Below are positions 8,776 through 16,690 of a stretch of 39,284 nucleotides of DNA, piece after piece (position 1 is the stretch's first letter; every line of letters begins with the position of its first letter). The stretch covers positions 1 to 39,284 of the forward strand of contig JBBITF010000026.1 of NCBI GenBank assembly GCA_037440925.1, given 5' to 3'. The position numbers and the translations under genes are program-made. The notes beneath the pieces are model-generated. The model was not told the DNA's origin and did no database searches. It saw only the letters and a program-made list of their open reading frames with translations. This stretch comes from JAABUE01 sp037440925. GTDB taxonomy: Bacteria; Chloroflexota; Anaerolineae; Anaerolineales; Villigracilaceae.

Positions 8776-9790
8776 TGGAATTGTCGCCGATATTCAAGGA
8801 AAGGGCCTTGCCCTGAGGCGGTATGCCGCTCCCCCTCACCACACAGTTGCGCCCAACGAGCGAATGAGTCAGCGCTACGGAAGAGATTTCTGTCGCGGCT
8901 TCGATGATGCTATCACGGATGACGGCCTGGAAAATCTTACAATTTGCTCCAATCGAAACATGCGGCCCAATCACTGACTGGCTCACTTCTGCCGTCGGGT
9001 GGATAAAGACCGGTGGTTTCACCTCCACCGTCGGGCGGGGATCAGGCTCAGTCCGCATCCGCTCGAGCAGGTAGGCATTGGTCTCCAGTGTCGCGTCAAT
9101 TGTGCCGGTATCCAGCCAGGTATTCACGCGCTCGGTACGCACCAATGCGCCCTGCTCGATCATGATATTGAGAGCGTCTGTCAAGAAGAACTCGTTTTTC
9201 AATTGCACGTTGCGGCGGAATTGTTCCTCGATGGCCGCCATCAACGCCTCGCCGCTCTGAAAGTAATAACAGCCCACCACCACCTGGTTGTTATCCAAAC
9301 TTTGAGGCTTTTCGATGAAGCGCGTCACCCAACCTTTGTCATTGACTTCTGCCACGCCAAAGCGACGCGGGTCTGGAACCTCTTTCACCCAGGCCACTAC
9401 ATTGCTCTTCTCGCGGTCGAGAAAGGAAAAGTCCGTTTCGATGAGCGTATCCGAGAAAATCATCAGCATCGGACCGCTCAAATGCTGGCGCGCCAGGTAG
9501 AGTGCATGCGACTGTCCTTTCATCTCTGCCTGAACGACGTAATGCACCTTGATATGCGGATATCGCTCGGCCACAAAAGCCGGAATCTGCATCTCTCCCA
9601 GATACGGCCCTACAATGAATACATATTCCGCCCGTTTAGGCTCTGGCAGCGTCTCGAAGATATCCATCAGATGCTCAAGCGAGGTCTTTCCCGCCACGTT
9701 CACCAACGGCTTGGGCTTGTTCCAAGTATGCGGGCGCATGCGCGTTCCCCAGCCCGCCATAGGAATGACAACCTTCACAGCAGCAGACAA
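8756..9790 (-). CDS. Sugar-phosphate nucleotidyltransferase with C-terminal LbH domain
   Basis: The protein activates a sugar-1-phosphate with an NTP; the long-RmlA or GalU/GlmU-like branch is likely. The NTP_transferase core holds VVIPMAGWGTRMRPHTWNKP near the N-terminus, FSDTLIETDF for the metal-site region, and FIEKPQSL. The last 90 residues are hexapeptide-type left-handed beta-helix turns (PPVFIHPTAEVSQSVIGPHV, SIGANCKI). The start is assigned to TTG at 9790: AAGGAGG lies five bases upstream, and a good promoter places the RNA start about 13 nt before it. A longer reading to 9871 would translate the promoter and the tandem repeat, so it is unlikely. The product is about 344 residues. Confidence 0.88.
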   Translation of the reverse strand: MSAAVKVVIPMAGWGTRMRPHTWNKPKPLVNVAGKTSLEHLMDIFETLPEPKRAEYVFIVGPYLGEMQIPAFVAERYPHIKVHYVVQAEMKGQSHALYLARQHLSGPMLMIFSDTLIETDFSFLDREKSNVVAWVKEVPDPRRFGVAEVNDKGWVTRFIEKPQSLDNNQVVVGCYYFQSGEALMAAIEEQFRRNVQLKNEFFLTDALNIMIEQGALVRTERVNTWLDTGTIDATLETNAYLLERMRTEPDPRPTVEVKPPVFIHPTAEVSQSVIGPHVSIGANCKIFQAVIRDSIIEAATEISSVALTHSLVGRNCVVRGSGIPPQGKALSLNIGDNSNVRFEA

Positions 9791-9809
9791 GGTAACCTCC
9801 TTCGGTAAA

Positions 9810-9838
9810 ATTATACCCGTAAACCCTCGCTGTTCCAA
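9810..9838 (-). promoter_or_regulatory. Promoter of the nucleotidyltransferase operon
   Basis: On the minus strand a -35 TTGGAA (9838-9833) and a -10 TATAAT (9815-9810) are separated by 17 bp. The predicted start is near 9803, giving a short leader that carries AAGGAGG before the TTG at 9790. Confidence 0.8.
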
Positions 9839-9845
9839 AAAGTAT

Positions 9846-9877
9846 ACAAGTACACAAGTACGCAAGTACACAAGTAC
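9846..9877 (+). repeat. Octanucleotide tandem repeat (ACAAGTAC)x4
   Basis: Four units of an 8-nt repeat, three ACAAGTAC and one GCAAGTAC, lie directly upstream of the -35 of the nucleotidyltransferase promoter. A 20-nt stretch (9849-9868) is identical to 34051-34070, so this is a dispersed sequence. Confidence 0.85.
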
Positions 9878-10034
9878 GTGAGATAGCCCAAAAGATTACC
9901 TACGCAAGTTTTTCGAAGACAGTATAATGGGATTATCTCAACAATTAGGCGCGGGGTGTTTGGGACGGGCTGCGCCTGCCCCTTCCCCCTCTCCTTCGAG
10001 AAGATACATAGCGCGGTCTCCAGCCGCAACCAAT

Positions 10035-10094
10035 TTTGGAGTCCGACAACTCCAGTTGTCGGTATGCCGAAGTCTGGAGACTTCGGACTCCAAA
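10035..10094 (+). repeat. Nested palindromic element with two internal hairpins
   Basis: A 60-bp element has perfect 12-bp outer inverted repeats, TTTGGAGTCCGA (10035-10046) and TCGGACTCCAAA (10083-10094). Two perfect 9-bp hairpins with 2-nt loops lie inside: CCGACAACT/AGTTGTCGG (10043-10062) and CCGAAGTCT/AGACTTCGG (10067-10086). It can fold either as two hairpins or as one outer stem. No coding function is seen in 9878-10143; this element and the adjoining promoter explain the non-coding gap. Confidence 0.9.
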
Positions 10095-10095
10095 C

Positions 10096-10137
10096 ATCTT
10101 CGCGGTTGTGATAGATTCTCAAGAGTAATACTATAAT
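10096..10137 (+). promoter_or_regulatory. Promoter of the PfkB-parAB operon with shared 36-nt block
   Basis: TATAAT at 10132-10137 places the transcription start at or next to the A of the ATG at 10144, so the mRNA is probably leaderless. Upstream, 10096-10131 matches 33 of 36 bases of the minus-strand block 36277-36242 in front of the diguanylate cyclase gene. The block contains an imperfect dyad, TTGTGA-N5-TCTCAA (10106-10122), a candidate operator. A canonical -35 at 17 bp is weak, so an activator may be needed. Confidence 0.65.
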
Positions 10138-10143
10138 GCAGTT

Positions 10144-10992
10144 ATGCGCGAACTGACGACCTTCGACCCCATAGATTATCTTGTCATCGGCCATGTGACC
10201 CAAGATTTAACCCCCAGCGGCACACGCTTGGGCGGCACAGCCGCCTATGCGGCCCTGACGGCGAAAACGTTAGGAATGCGCGTAGGAGTGGTCACTTCAT
10301 GCAGTCCGCACACCGACCTGGAGGCTTTGACAGGCATTCAAGTTGTAGCCCTGCCCTCTGAATACAGCACTACCTTCCAGAATCATTATAGCGAGAACGG
10401 ACGAAACCAAATCCTGCTGCACGTGGCCAGCCCTATTCCTTTCACAAGCGTACCGCCAGCCTGGCAAAGAGCGGCCATTATCCACCTCGGGCCCGTCGCG
10501 CAAGAGTTGGACACAGCGCTGCCCAAATCGTTTGCGCCCAGTCTTTTAGGCCTCACTCCGCAAGGCTGGATGCGCACCTGGGACGAGTCGGGCCGGGTGA
10601 CAGGAAAAGCCTGGGGGGACAATGAGCAAGCCCTGGCCCAGGCTGGAGCGGCGGTCATCAGCATCGAAGATGTGGGGGGGGACGAAGAACAGGTCGAACA
10701 TTTGGCGCAGCATACCCGCATCCTGGCTGTCACTGAAGCCGCTTGCGGCGCACGCCTGTATTGGCATGGCGACCAACGCCGCTTCCGCGCGCCCAACGTC
10801 CAAGAGGTAGATCCGACCGGCGCAGGCGATATTTTTGCAGCAGCGTTTTTTGTGCGTTTGTTGACCACCCGCGATCCATGGGAGGCGGCGCGCTTTGCCG
10901 TCCAGCTCTCGGCACGCTCGGTGGCGCGCCCTGGGCTGGAGGGTATCCCTACGATGGACGAAATCCAAAACTGTATGGTAGAAATTGTATAA
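10144..10992 (+). CDS. PfkB family sugar kinase
   Basis: A ribokinase-fold kinase of 282 residues that would phosphorylate a sugar or nucleoside-like substrate with ATP. The N-terminal substrate region DYLVIGHVTQDLTPSGTRLG is followed by GGTAAYAALTAKTLG, and the C-terminal catalytic and anion-hole motif is DPTGAGDIFAAAF (around 221-233). The lid between them is short and the protein is at the small end of the family. It opens the run to parA with one base between its stop codon and the parA ATG. The -10 element sits 6 bp before the ATG, so translation is likely leaderless. The substrate is unknown. Confidence 0.87.
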   Translation: MRELTTFDPIDYLVIGHVTQDLTPSGTRLGGTAAYAALTAKTLGMRVGVVTSCSPHTDLEALTGIQVVALPSEYSTTFQNHYSENGRNQILLHVASPIPFTSVPPAWQRAAIIHLGPVAQELDTALPKSFAPSLLGLTPQGWMRTWDESGRVTGKAWGDNEQALAQAGAAVISIEDVGGDEEQVEHLAQHTRILAVTEAACGARLYWHGDQRRFRAPNVQEVDPTGAGDIFAAAFFVRLLTTRDPWEAARFAVQLSARSVARPGLEGIPTMDEIQNCMVEIV

Positions 10993-10993
10993 A

Positions 10994-11785
10994 ATGGGAC
11001 GAATTTACACCTTGGTCAACCAGAAAGGCGGGGTAGGAAAAACTACCACGGCTATCAACCTGGGCGCATATCTGGCCCGCTTTGGACAGCGCGTTCTGAT
11101 TGTGGACCTCGATCCGCAAGCCAACGCCACCTCCTCCCTGGGCGTGGACAAGCACAAGGTTCAAGGCAGCGCCTATGACGCCCTGTTGGGCCTTAAGCCG
11201 CCTCCCTCCCTGGTACTGTACAATGAACGATTGAAAATCGCCCTGCTGCCCTCTGCGCCTGCGCTGGCCGGCGCAGAAGTGGAACTGGTGGGCGAAATGG
11301 CGCGCGAAATGCGCTTGCGACAAGCGCTCCAAGGGCTGGATAATCGCTATGATTACATTCTCGTTGATTGCCCGCCTTCGCTTGGCCTGTTGACGGTTAA
11401 CGGCCTGGTAGCAGCCAAAGACGGCGTCATCATCCCTGTACAATGCGAGTACCTGGCGCTTGAAGGCCTGGGACAGTTAACCCAAACCCTGCAGCGCGTC
11501 CGCACGGCGCTTTTCCCTGAATTGACCGTGCGCGGCGTGGTATTGACCATGTACGACAGCCGCACCAACCTTTCAACCGACGTAGTGGCTGAGGTCAACC
11601 GCCATTTTCCCCAGCAAGCCTTCCGTTCCATCGTGCCGCGCAGTGTGCGCCTGGCAGAAGCGCCGTCTTATGGTCTGCCGATTTCGACTTATGCGCCCGG
11701 CTCGAGCGGCGCCCAGGCCTACGAGCAACTGGCGCGCGAGGTGCTGGCAGGCGATGGAGTCAAGTTTGACGAAGCGCCCTCTTGA
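10994..11785 (+). CDS. parA: Chromosome partitioning ATPase ParA (Soj)
   Basis: ParA/Soj ATPases bind DNA non-specifically and move ParB-parS complexes. The deviant Walker A KGGVGKTTTAINLGAYLA is near the N-terminus, the A' motif is LIVDLDPQANAT, and Walker B is YILVDCPPSLGLLT. The C-terminal EAPSYGLPISTY is typical of Soj. I choose the ATG at 10994 rather than the in-frame TTG at 10985, which lies inside the PfkB-kinase gene. The product is 263 residues, normal for chromosomal ParA. The partner parB starts 88 nt downstream. No dnaA or origin is visible nearby. Confidence 0.95.
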   Translation: MGRIYTLVNQKGGVGKTTTAINLGAYLARFGQRVLIVDLDPQANATSSLGVDKHKVQGSAYDALLGLKPPPSLVLYNERLKIALLPSAPALAGAEVELVGEMAREMRLRQALQGLDNRYDYILVDCPPSLGLLTVNGLVAAKDGVIIPVQCEYLALEGLGQLTQTLQRVRTALFPELTVRGVVLTMYDSRTNLSTDVVAEVNRHFPQQAFRSIVPRSVRLAEAPSYGLPISTYAPGSSGAQAYEQLAREVLAGDGVKFDEAPS

Positions 11786-11873
11786 CGCAAAAAGTCTCTG
11801 CATGGGCGGCCGCTTCCTTTCGCGCATGACTTCGAGCATGGCGTTAGCCCATTAGATATTCGTGAGGTATCGT

Positions 11874-12776
11874 ATGCCACCACAACGCACTGGACTGGGT
11901 AAAGGATTGGACGCTCTCATCCCCGGCGGTGAGACAGCGCCAGCCGGCGGCGTGACACAAGTCGCAATAGACGCCATCCAACGCAATCCGCGTCAACCTC
12001 GCAGCCAATTCGACCCTCAAGATATGGAAGAACTGGCCGCCTCTATCCGTGAGCATGGCATCCTCCAGCCATTGATCCTGGCGCCTGGCAACGATGGCAC
12101 CTTCACCCTGATAGCCGGAGAGCGCCGTTTGCAAGCCGCCAAACTGGCCGGCCTGCGCAGTGTGCCGGCCATCCTGCGCCAGGTCAGCGAACGCGAATTG
12201 CTCGAACTGGCCCTCATCGAGAACATCCAGCGCGCCGAGTTAAACCCGCTGGAAGAGGCCGAAGCCTACCGCCAGTTGAGCGAAGATTTTGGTCTTTCGC
12301 ATGAGGAGATTGCCCTGCGGGTGGGCAAGAGCCGGCCGGCGGTAAGCAACACCTTGCGCCTGCTCCATCTCTCGCAAGCCGTCAAACAAGCCCTCATCGA
12401 GGGCTACGCCCGCGCCGAAGAAAACGACCACGACCTGCCAGACGGAGAGACGGTTTCATTCCACCTCAGCGAAGGTCACGCCCGCGCCCTGTTGCGGCTT
12501 TCCAGTCACGCAGCCCAAGACGCGGCTCTGAAGACCATCCTGACCCAGCGCCTAAACGTCCGCCAGACCGAAGAACTGGTCAAAAAAATGAGCGGGCAAA
12601 AAGCGCCCTCCCCGCCGCCGAAAACCACGCTGCCAGAAGTCGCCGCCCTGGAAGAACGCCTGCGCGCCAGTTTAGGCACAAAAGTCACTCTGCGGCATGG
12701 CCGTAAAGGCGGCACAGTCACCATCCACTACTACTCCGACGAGGAATTGGACGCGCTATTGGAGAGACTGCTTTGA
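11874..12776 (+). CDS. parB: Chromosome partitioning protein ParB (Spo0J)
   Basis: ParB is a CTPase that loads at parS sites and slides along DNA. The N-terminus RTGLGKGLDALIPGG is the usual ParA-stimulating segment. The ParB/Srx domain shows IQRNPRQPRSQFD, LAASIREHGILQPLI, and the CTP-binding GERRLQAAKLAG with ENIQRAELNPLEEAEAY. An HTH follows around ALRVGKSRPAVSNTLRLL, and the C-terminal dimerisation part ends LRHGRKGGTVTIHYYSDEEL. The ATG at 11874 is preferred over GTG 11862 because GAGG stands at the right distance. The product is 300 residues. No perfect parS site was found in the window. Confidence 0.95.
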   Translation: MPPQRTGLGKGLDALIPGGETAPAGGVTQVAIDAIQRNPRQPRSQFDPQDMEELAASIREHGILQPLILAPGNDGTFTLIAGERRLQAAKLAGLRSVPAILRQVSERELLELALIENIQRAELNPLEEAEAYRQLSEDFGLSHEEIALRVGKSRPAVSNTLRLLHLSQAVKQALIEGYARAEENDHDLPDGETVSFHLSEGHARALLRLSSHAAQDAALKTILTQRLNVRQTEELVKKMSGQKAPSPPPKTTLPEVAALEERLRASLGTKVTLRHGRKGGTVTIHYYSDEELDALLERLL

Positions 12777-14377
12777 AACGGGTACAACTTCTTTACAATG
12801 CCCGCATCCACACGCTGGATTCGGACCTCCCCCTGGCCTCTGCCATAGCCATCCAACATGGGTACATCCTGGCCGTAGGCGACACTGACACTCTGCTAGC
12901 CGAATTTGCAGATGCAGAAAAACAAGACATGCAAGGGCGCGTCATCCTGCCTGGCTTGACCGACTCTCATCTGCATCTCGAACAATACGCCCTCTCCCTG
13001 CAAAAAATTGACTGCGAAACCCCCACACTCGAAGAATGCCTGCGCCGCATTGCCGAGCGCGTCCACAGCACCCCCGCCGGCGAGTGGATCTTGGGACATG
13101 GCTGGAATCAGAACGAGTGGGGCGGTTGGCCTTCCCTGGCAGACCTAGACGCCATCGTCCCGCATCACCCCGTCTACCTGACGGCCAAGTCGCTACACGC
13201 CGCCTGGGTAAATTCTGCCGCATTGCGCCTGGCGGGTATCCACGCAAACACCCCCGATCCCGCCAACGGCCGCATTCAACGCGACGCCCACGGCCAACCC
13301 AGCGGCATCTTGCTCGAAACCGCCATGGAACTGGTCAGCGCCATTCTCCCGGCCGCCACAGTGCAAACCATTACACAGGCAATCGAACAGGCTCAAGCGG
13401 CTTTATGGCGCATGGGATTGACCGGCCTGCACGATTTTGACCGCCGCAATTGCTTCATCGCCCTCCAGCAACTCCATCAGCAAGGCAAACTGCGCCTGCG
13501 CATCCTCAAAAGCATCCCTCTCGAAGACCTACCCTCCGCCGTTGCGCTTGGCCTGCGCAGCGGTTTTGGCGATGAATGGCTGCGCATCGGCCCGGTCAAA
13601 GTCTTCATGGATGGCGCCCTGGGACCGCGCACCGCCGCCATGTTTCAACCTTACGAAGGAGAGCCGGAAAATCGCGGCATCCTCAACCTGGACGCCGAGG
13701 AACTCTTCGACATCGGCCGGCAAGCGGCTGAAGCGGGACTCAGCCTGGCCGTCCACGCCATCGGCGACTGCGCCAACCACGAGGTCCTTGATGCCTATGC
13801 GCAACTCAGGCGCTTCATTCTGGACCGCAGCCGGCTTCCGGCTTCGGGAACCTTACCCCTGCGACAGCGTATCGAACACGTCCAAATCTTGCACCCTCAA
13901 GACGCCGGCCGCCTGGCCGAACTGGGCGTGGTGGCTTCCATGCAGCCTATCCATGCTACCTCTGATATGCGCATGGCAGACCAGTTTTGGGGCGAACGCG
14001 CCGCGCTCGCCTATGCCTGGCGCACCCAATTACAACACGGAGCGCAACTAGCGTTTGGCTCAGATGCGCCGGTCGAATCGCCCAATCCTTTCTGGGGATT
14101 ACACGCCGCCGTCACCCGCCAAAGCAGAGATGGTTCCCCCGCAGTGGAAGGATGGTATCCCGAACAACGCCTGACGCTCCAAGAGGCCCTGGCCGCTTAC
14201 ACCCTCACGCCGGCCTACCTGGCCGGCCTGGAAGACCGCGCCGGCAAACTAGCCCCTGCTCACCTGGCCGACCTGATTGTGCTGCCACAAGACCCGTTCC
14301 TTATCCCGCCTTCTGATTTACTGGACATGCAACCTCTTGCCACAATGGTTGGCGGCAAGTGGGTCTGGCAAGCCTGA
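12773..14377 (+). CDS. YtcJ-like metal-dependent amidohydrolase
   Basis: A 534-residue amidohydrolase of the YtcJ/LAF3 group (amidohydrolase-3 type). Features in order are an N-terminal beta-sandwich part (YNARIHTLDSDLPLASAIAI), the metal motif GLTDSHLHLEQ, the family-typical GHGWNQNEWGGWPSLADLD, AVHAIGDCANHEVLDAY, QRIEHVQILHP, and FGSDAPVESPNPFWGLHAAV near the end. It starts at TTG 12773, overlapping the parB stop by four bases (TTGA), so it is translationally coupled to parB. The real substrate of this group is mostly unknown, and nothing links it to chromosome partitioning. No signal peptide is present. Confidence 0.88.
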   Translation: MKRVQLLYNARIHTLDSDLPLASAIAIQHGYILAVGDTDTLLAEFADAEKQDMQGRVILPGLTDSHLHLEQYALSLQKIDCETPTLEECLRRIAERVHSTPAGEWILGHGWNQNEWGGWPSLADLDAIVPHHPVYLTAKSLHAAWVNSAALRLAGIHANTPDPANGRIQRDAHGQPSGILLETAMELVSAILPAATVQTITQAIEQAQAALWRMGLTGLHDFDRRNCFIALQQLHQQGKLRLRILKSIPLEDLPSAVALGLRSGFGDEWLRIGPVKVFMDGALGPRTAAMFQPYEGEPENRGILNLDAEELFDIGRQAAEAGLSLAVHAIGDCANHEVLDAYAQLRRFILDRSRLPASGTLPLRQRIEHVQILHPQDAGRLAELGVVASMQPIHATSDMRMADQFWGERAALAYAWRTQLQHGAQLAFGSDAPVESPNPFWGLHAAVTRQSRDGSPAVEGWYPEQRLTLQEALAAYTLTPAYLAGLEDRAGKLAPAHLADLIVLPQDPFLIPPSDLLDMQPLATMVGGKWVWQA

Positions 14378-14389
14378 AAGCGACACAAG

Positions 14390-15409
14390 ATGCCTCAATC
14401 GGTTCAACTCACCCCTGAAATGCTCGTCCCGCGCCTGGGAGAGTACCTGGTCCAGCGCGGCTACATCACCGAACTCGACCTGCAAAAGGCGCTTGCCTAC
14501 CAGCAGGAACAAATGGAGCATGACCAGACCTACCTGCTAGGGCAGGCTTTGATTGACCTGAAATTGATCAGCCGCGCAGTCCTAGACCAAGCCGTGACCG
14601 AGCAAATCATCCAACTGCGCTCAGCCTTGCAAGCCGCCAACCGTAACCTGGAACGCCGCGTACAAGAGCGCACCGCCGAACTGCAACAGGCGCTGGAACG
14701 TCTCTCTGAACTGAGCCAGGTAAAGGCCAATTTCGTCAGCAACATTTCCCATGAATTGCGTACACCTTTGACCCACATCAAGGGCTATCTGGAATTAATG
14801 ATTAGCGAGTCGCTGGGGCCGATTACAAAAGAACAGCGTCACGCCCTAACGGTGAGTCAGCGCTCCGCCAGCCGGCTGGAGGAAATTATCAACGACCTGA
14901 TCATGTTCTCATTGGCCTCCAAAGGCGAACTCAGCCTGCGCCTGGAAGCGGTAGACATCAAAAGACTGGGCAGCCTGGCGGTCAAATCGGCAACAGAGAA
15001 GGCCACAGAGCGAGACGTGACCGTACATGCCGTCATTCAGGATGAGGTGCCGCTCGTCCAGGCCGACTCACAGAAGATTGCCTGGGTGTTATTCCAACTT
15101 CTCGACAACGGAATCAAGTTCACGCCGGCGGGTGGACGCGTGGTGCTGAACATCAAGCAAGAAATCGGCGACCTGGTCATGATCTCGGTCAGCGACACCG
15201 GCATCGGCATTCCATCGGAAAAGATAGAAGAAATTTTCGAACCCTTTCATCAATTGGACGAATCGTCAACACGCAAGTATGGAGGCGCCGGCCTGGGGCT
15301 TTCCCTGGTACGGCAAATCATCGAAGCGCACGGTTCGTTGATAGATGTGCAATCTAGCAAGGGACATGGAACGACGTTCCGTTTTCCTCTACTGGCTGTG
15401 AAAAGTTAG
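14390..15409 (+). CDS. Soluble histidine kinase with MshEN-like N-terminal domain
   Basis: A 339-residue kinase without membrane segments. Residues 15-72 hold two repeats of the type RLGEYLVQRGYITELDLQKA (15-34) and LLGQALIDLKLISRAVL (49-65), each ending in Q. This resembles the MshEN/GspE N-terminal domain, which binds c-di-GMP in some ATPases. A coiled coil (about 75-112) leads to the dimerisation/phosphoacceptor helix with H121 in SNISHELRTPL. The ATPase domain has LLDNGIKFTPAGG, VSDTGIGIP and GGAGLGLSLV. It starts 12 nt after the amidohydrolase stop and stands upstream of a second kinase and a response regulator. c-di-GMP sensing is inference from the repeats. Confidence 0.88.
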   Translation: MPQSVQLTPEMLVPRLGEYLVQRGYITELDLQKALAYQQEQMEHDQTYLLGQALIDLKLISRAVLDQAVTEQIIQLRSALQAANRNLERRVQERTAELQQALERLSELSQVKANFVSNISHELRTPLTHIKGYLELMISESLGPITKEQRHALTVSQRSASRLEEIINDLIMFSLASKGELSLRLEAVDIKRLGSLAVKSATEKATERDVTVHAVIQDEVPLVQADSQKIAWVLFQLLDNGIKFTPAGGRVVLNIKQEIGDLVMISVSDTGIGIPSEKIEEIFEPFHQLDESSTRKYGGAGLGLSLVRQIIEAHGSLIDVQSSKGHGTTFRFPLLAVKS

Positions 15410-15424
15410 ATACCATGCTGTTTC

Positions 15425-16663
15425 GTGAACAGTTTTGGCGTCCGGCCTCCATTGGCATTGCTCAAAATGGTTGATTCAAGGCTCGACCCACGCACACTGG
15501 CCTATATCCAGACCCTGGCGCAAGCGGCCAACATGGACAACGACTGGAAGACAGCGCTGGACAAGTTGCTGCTTGCCTTGCGGGCCGAATTCGTATATGA
15601 CAATGTAGCCATTTATGTAACGAAGGGCAACGAGCAATTCATGGAGGTTGCTTATGCGCGCGCCATCGGACGCGGCAAGAGCGCCGAAGCAGATGTTGCC
15701 TGGGGCGAGGGCATTGCCAGCCAGGTCATTGCTCGAGAAAGCATCGTCATTCAAGACCCTGCAACAAACGCCAACGACCGCCTGGGGCAAGCATATTTAT
15801 TGGGGCTACCCCTCTATAACGGCTCTGAAATATTGGGGGCCATTGTTTTCGTCCGTTTTGGCGGCCCAGTCTATGAAGAGGGGCAAATTACCCTGGCGCT
15901 GATTTGCGCCGCTTGGGTGGCTACGCTTCTCTTGCGCCGCATTTACCTGGAAACCACTCAGCGCCTAAAAGCCTTACAGCAAAAGGTTCAACTCCAAGAC
16001 GACTTTGTAGCCACGATTTCTCACGAACTGCGCACGCCATTGGGTTTCATCAAGGGCTATTCCACCACTTTGCTGCGCAACGATACATCGTGGGATGCCG
16101 AGACAACGAAAGAATTTTTGACTATAATAGATGAGGAAACCGACCGGCTAGCGCAATTGATCGAAAACATCCTGGAATCGGCCAAATTACAAAGCAGGTC
16201 AGTGCAATTGCACATCCAACCCCTGCGCCTAGAGGCCTTAATTCGCGATATTGTCAGCCGAGTCCGTATACGCCAGCCAAACGTGGACATCGAACTGCAT
16301 CTCGAACCGTTGCCTCCTATCCAAGGGGACACCGTGCGCCTGGCTCAGGTATTCGATAATTTGTTTAGCAATGCGCTCAAATACGCTGCGGGAGCAAAGA
16401 TCACGATTACGGCGCAAAAGCAAGGGGATACCGTTCTGGTAACGTTTGCCGACCAAGGGCCGGGCATTCCCGCCATTCACTTGCCAAATATTTTCGAGCG
16501 TTTCTATCGCGTACCGATTGAAAATTCCAAAACAGGCAGCGGATTGGGATTATATATTTGCAATCAAGTCATTATGGCGCATCATGGTAAGATTTGGGTA
16601 GATTCAAAAATAAATCAAGGTACAACATTCTACATTCAGTTGCCGGTTAACCTACATGCTTGA
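15425..16663 (+). CDS. GAF-domain sensor histidine kinase
   Basis: A 412-residue soluble kinase. Residues about 25-175 look like a GAF domain (WKTALDKLLLALRAEFVYDN, LGLPLYNGSEILGAIVF). A short coiled coil precedes H200 in ATISHELRTPLGFIKGYS. The ATPase part shows DNLFSNALKYA, FADQGPGIP and GSGLGLYICNQVI. The start is uncertain: GTG at 15425 has no good ribosome binding site, and ATG at 15467 would lose 14 residues. It lies between another kinase and an OmpR-type regulator, its most likely phosphotransfer partner. The GAF ligand cannot be guessed. Confidence 0.9.
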   Translation: MNSFGVRPPLALLKMVDSRLDPRTLAYIQTLAQAANMDNDWKTALDKLLLALRAEFVYDNVAIYVTKGNEQFMEVAYARAIGRGKSAEADVAWGEGIASQVIARESIVIQDPATNANDRLGQAYLLGLPLYNGSEILGAIVFVRFGGPVYEEGQITLALICAAWVATLLLRRIYLETTQRLKALQQKVQLQDDFVATISHELRTPLGFIKGYSTTLLRNDTSWDAETTKEFLTIIDEETDRLAQLIENILESAKLQSRSVQLHIQPLRLEALIRDIVSRVRIRQPNVDIELHLEPLPPIQGDTVRLAQVFDNLFSNALKYAAGAKITITAQKQGDTVLVTFADQGPGIPAIHLPNIFERFYRVPIENSKTGSGLGLYICNQVIMAHHGKIWVDSKINQGTTFYIQLPVNLHA

Positions 16664-16690
16664 CGCCTGTTTTTACAAGAAGGAGTTGTC

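Noticed and set aside
9923..10136. TATAAT at 9923-9928 and an open frame from 9927
   Set aside because: No -35 at a suitable distance, and the frame runs through the palindromic repeat with no protein character.
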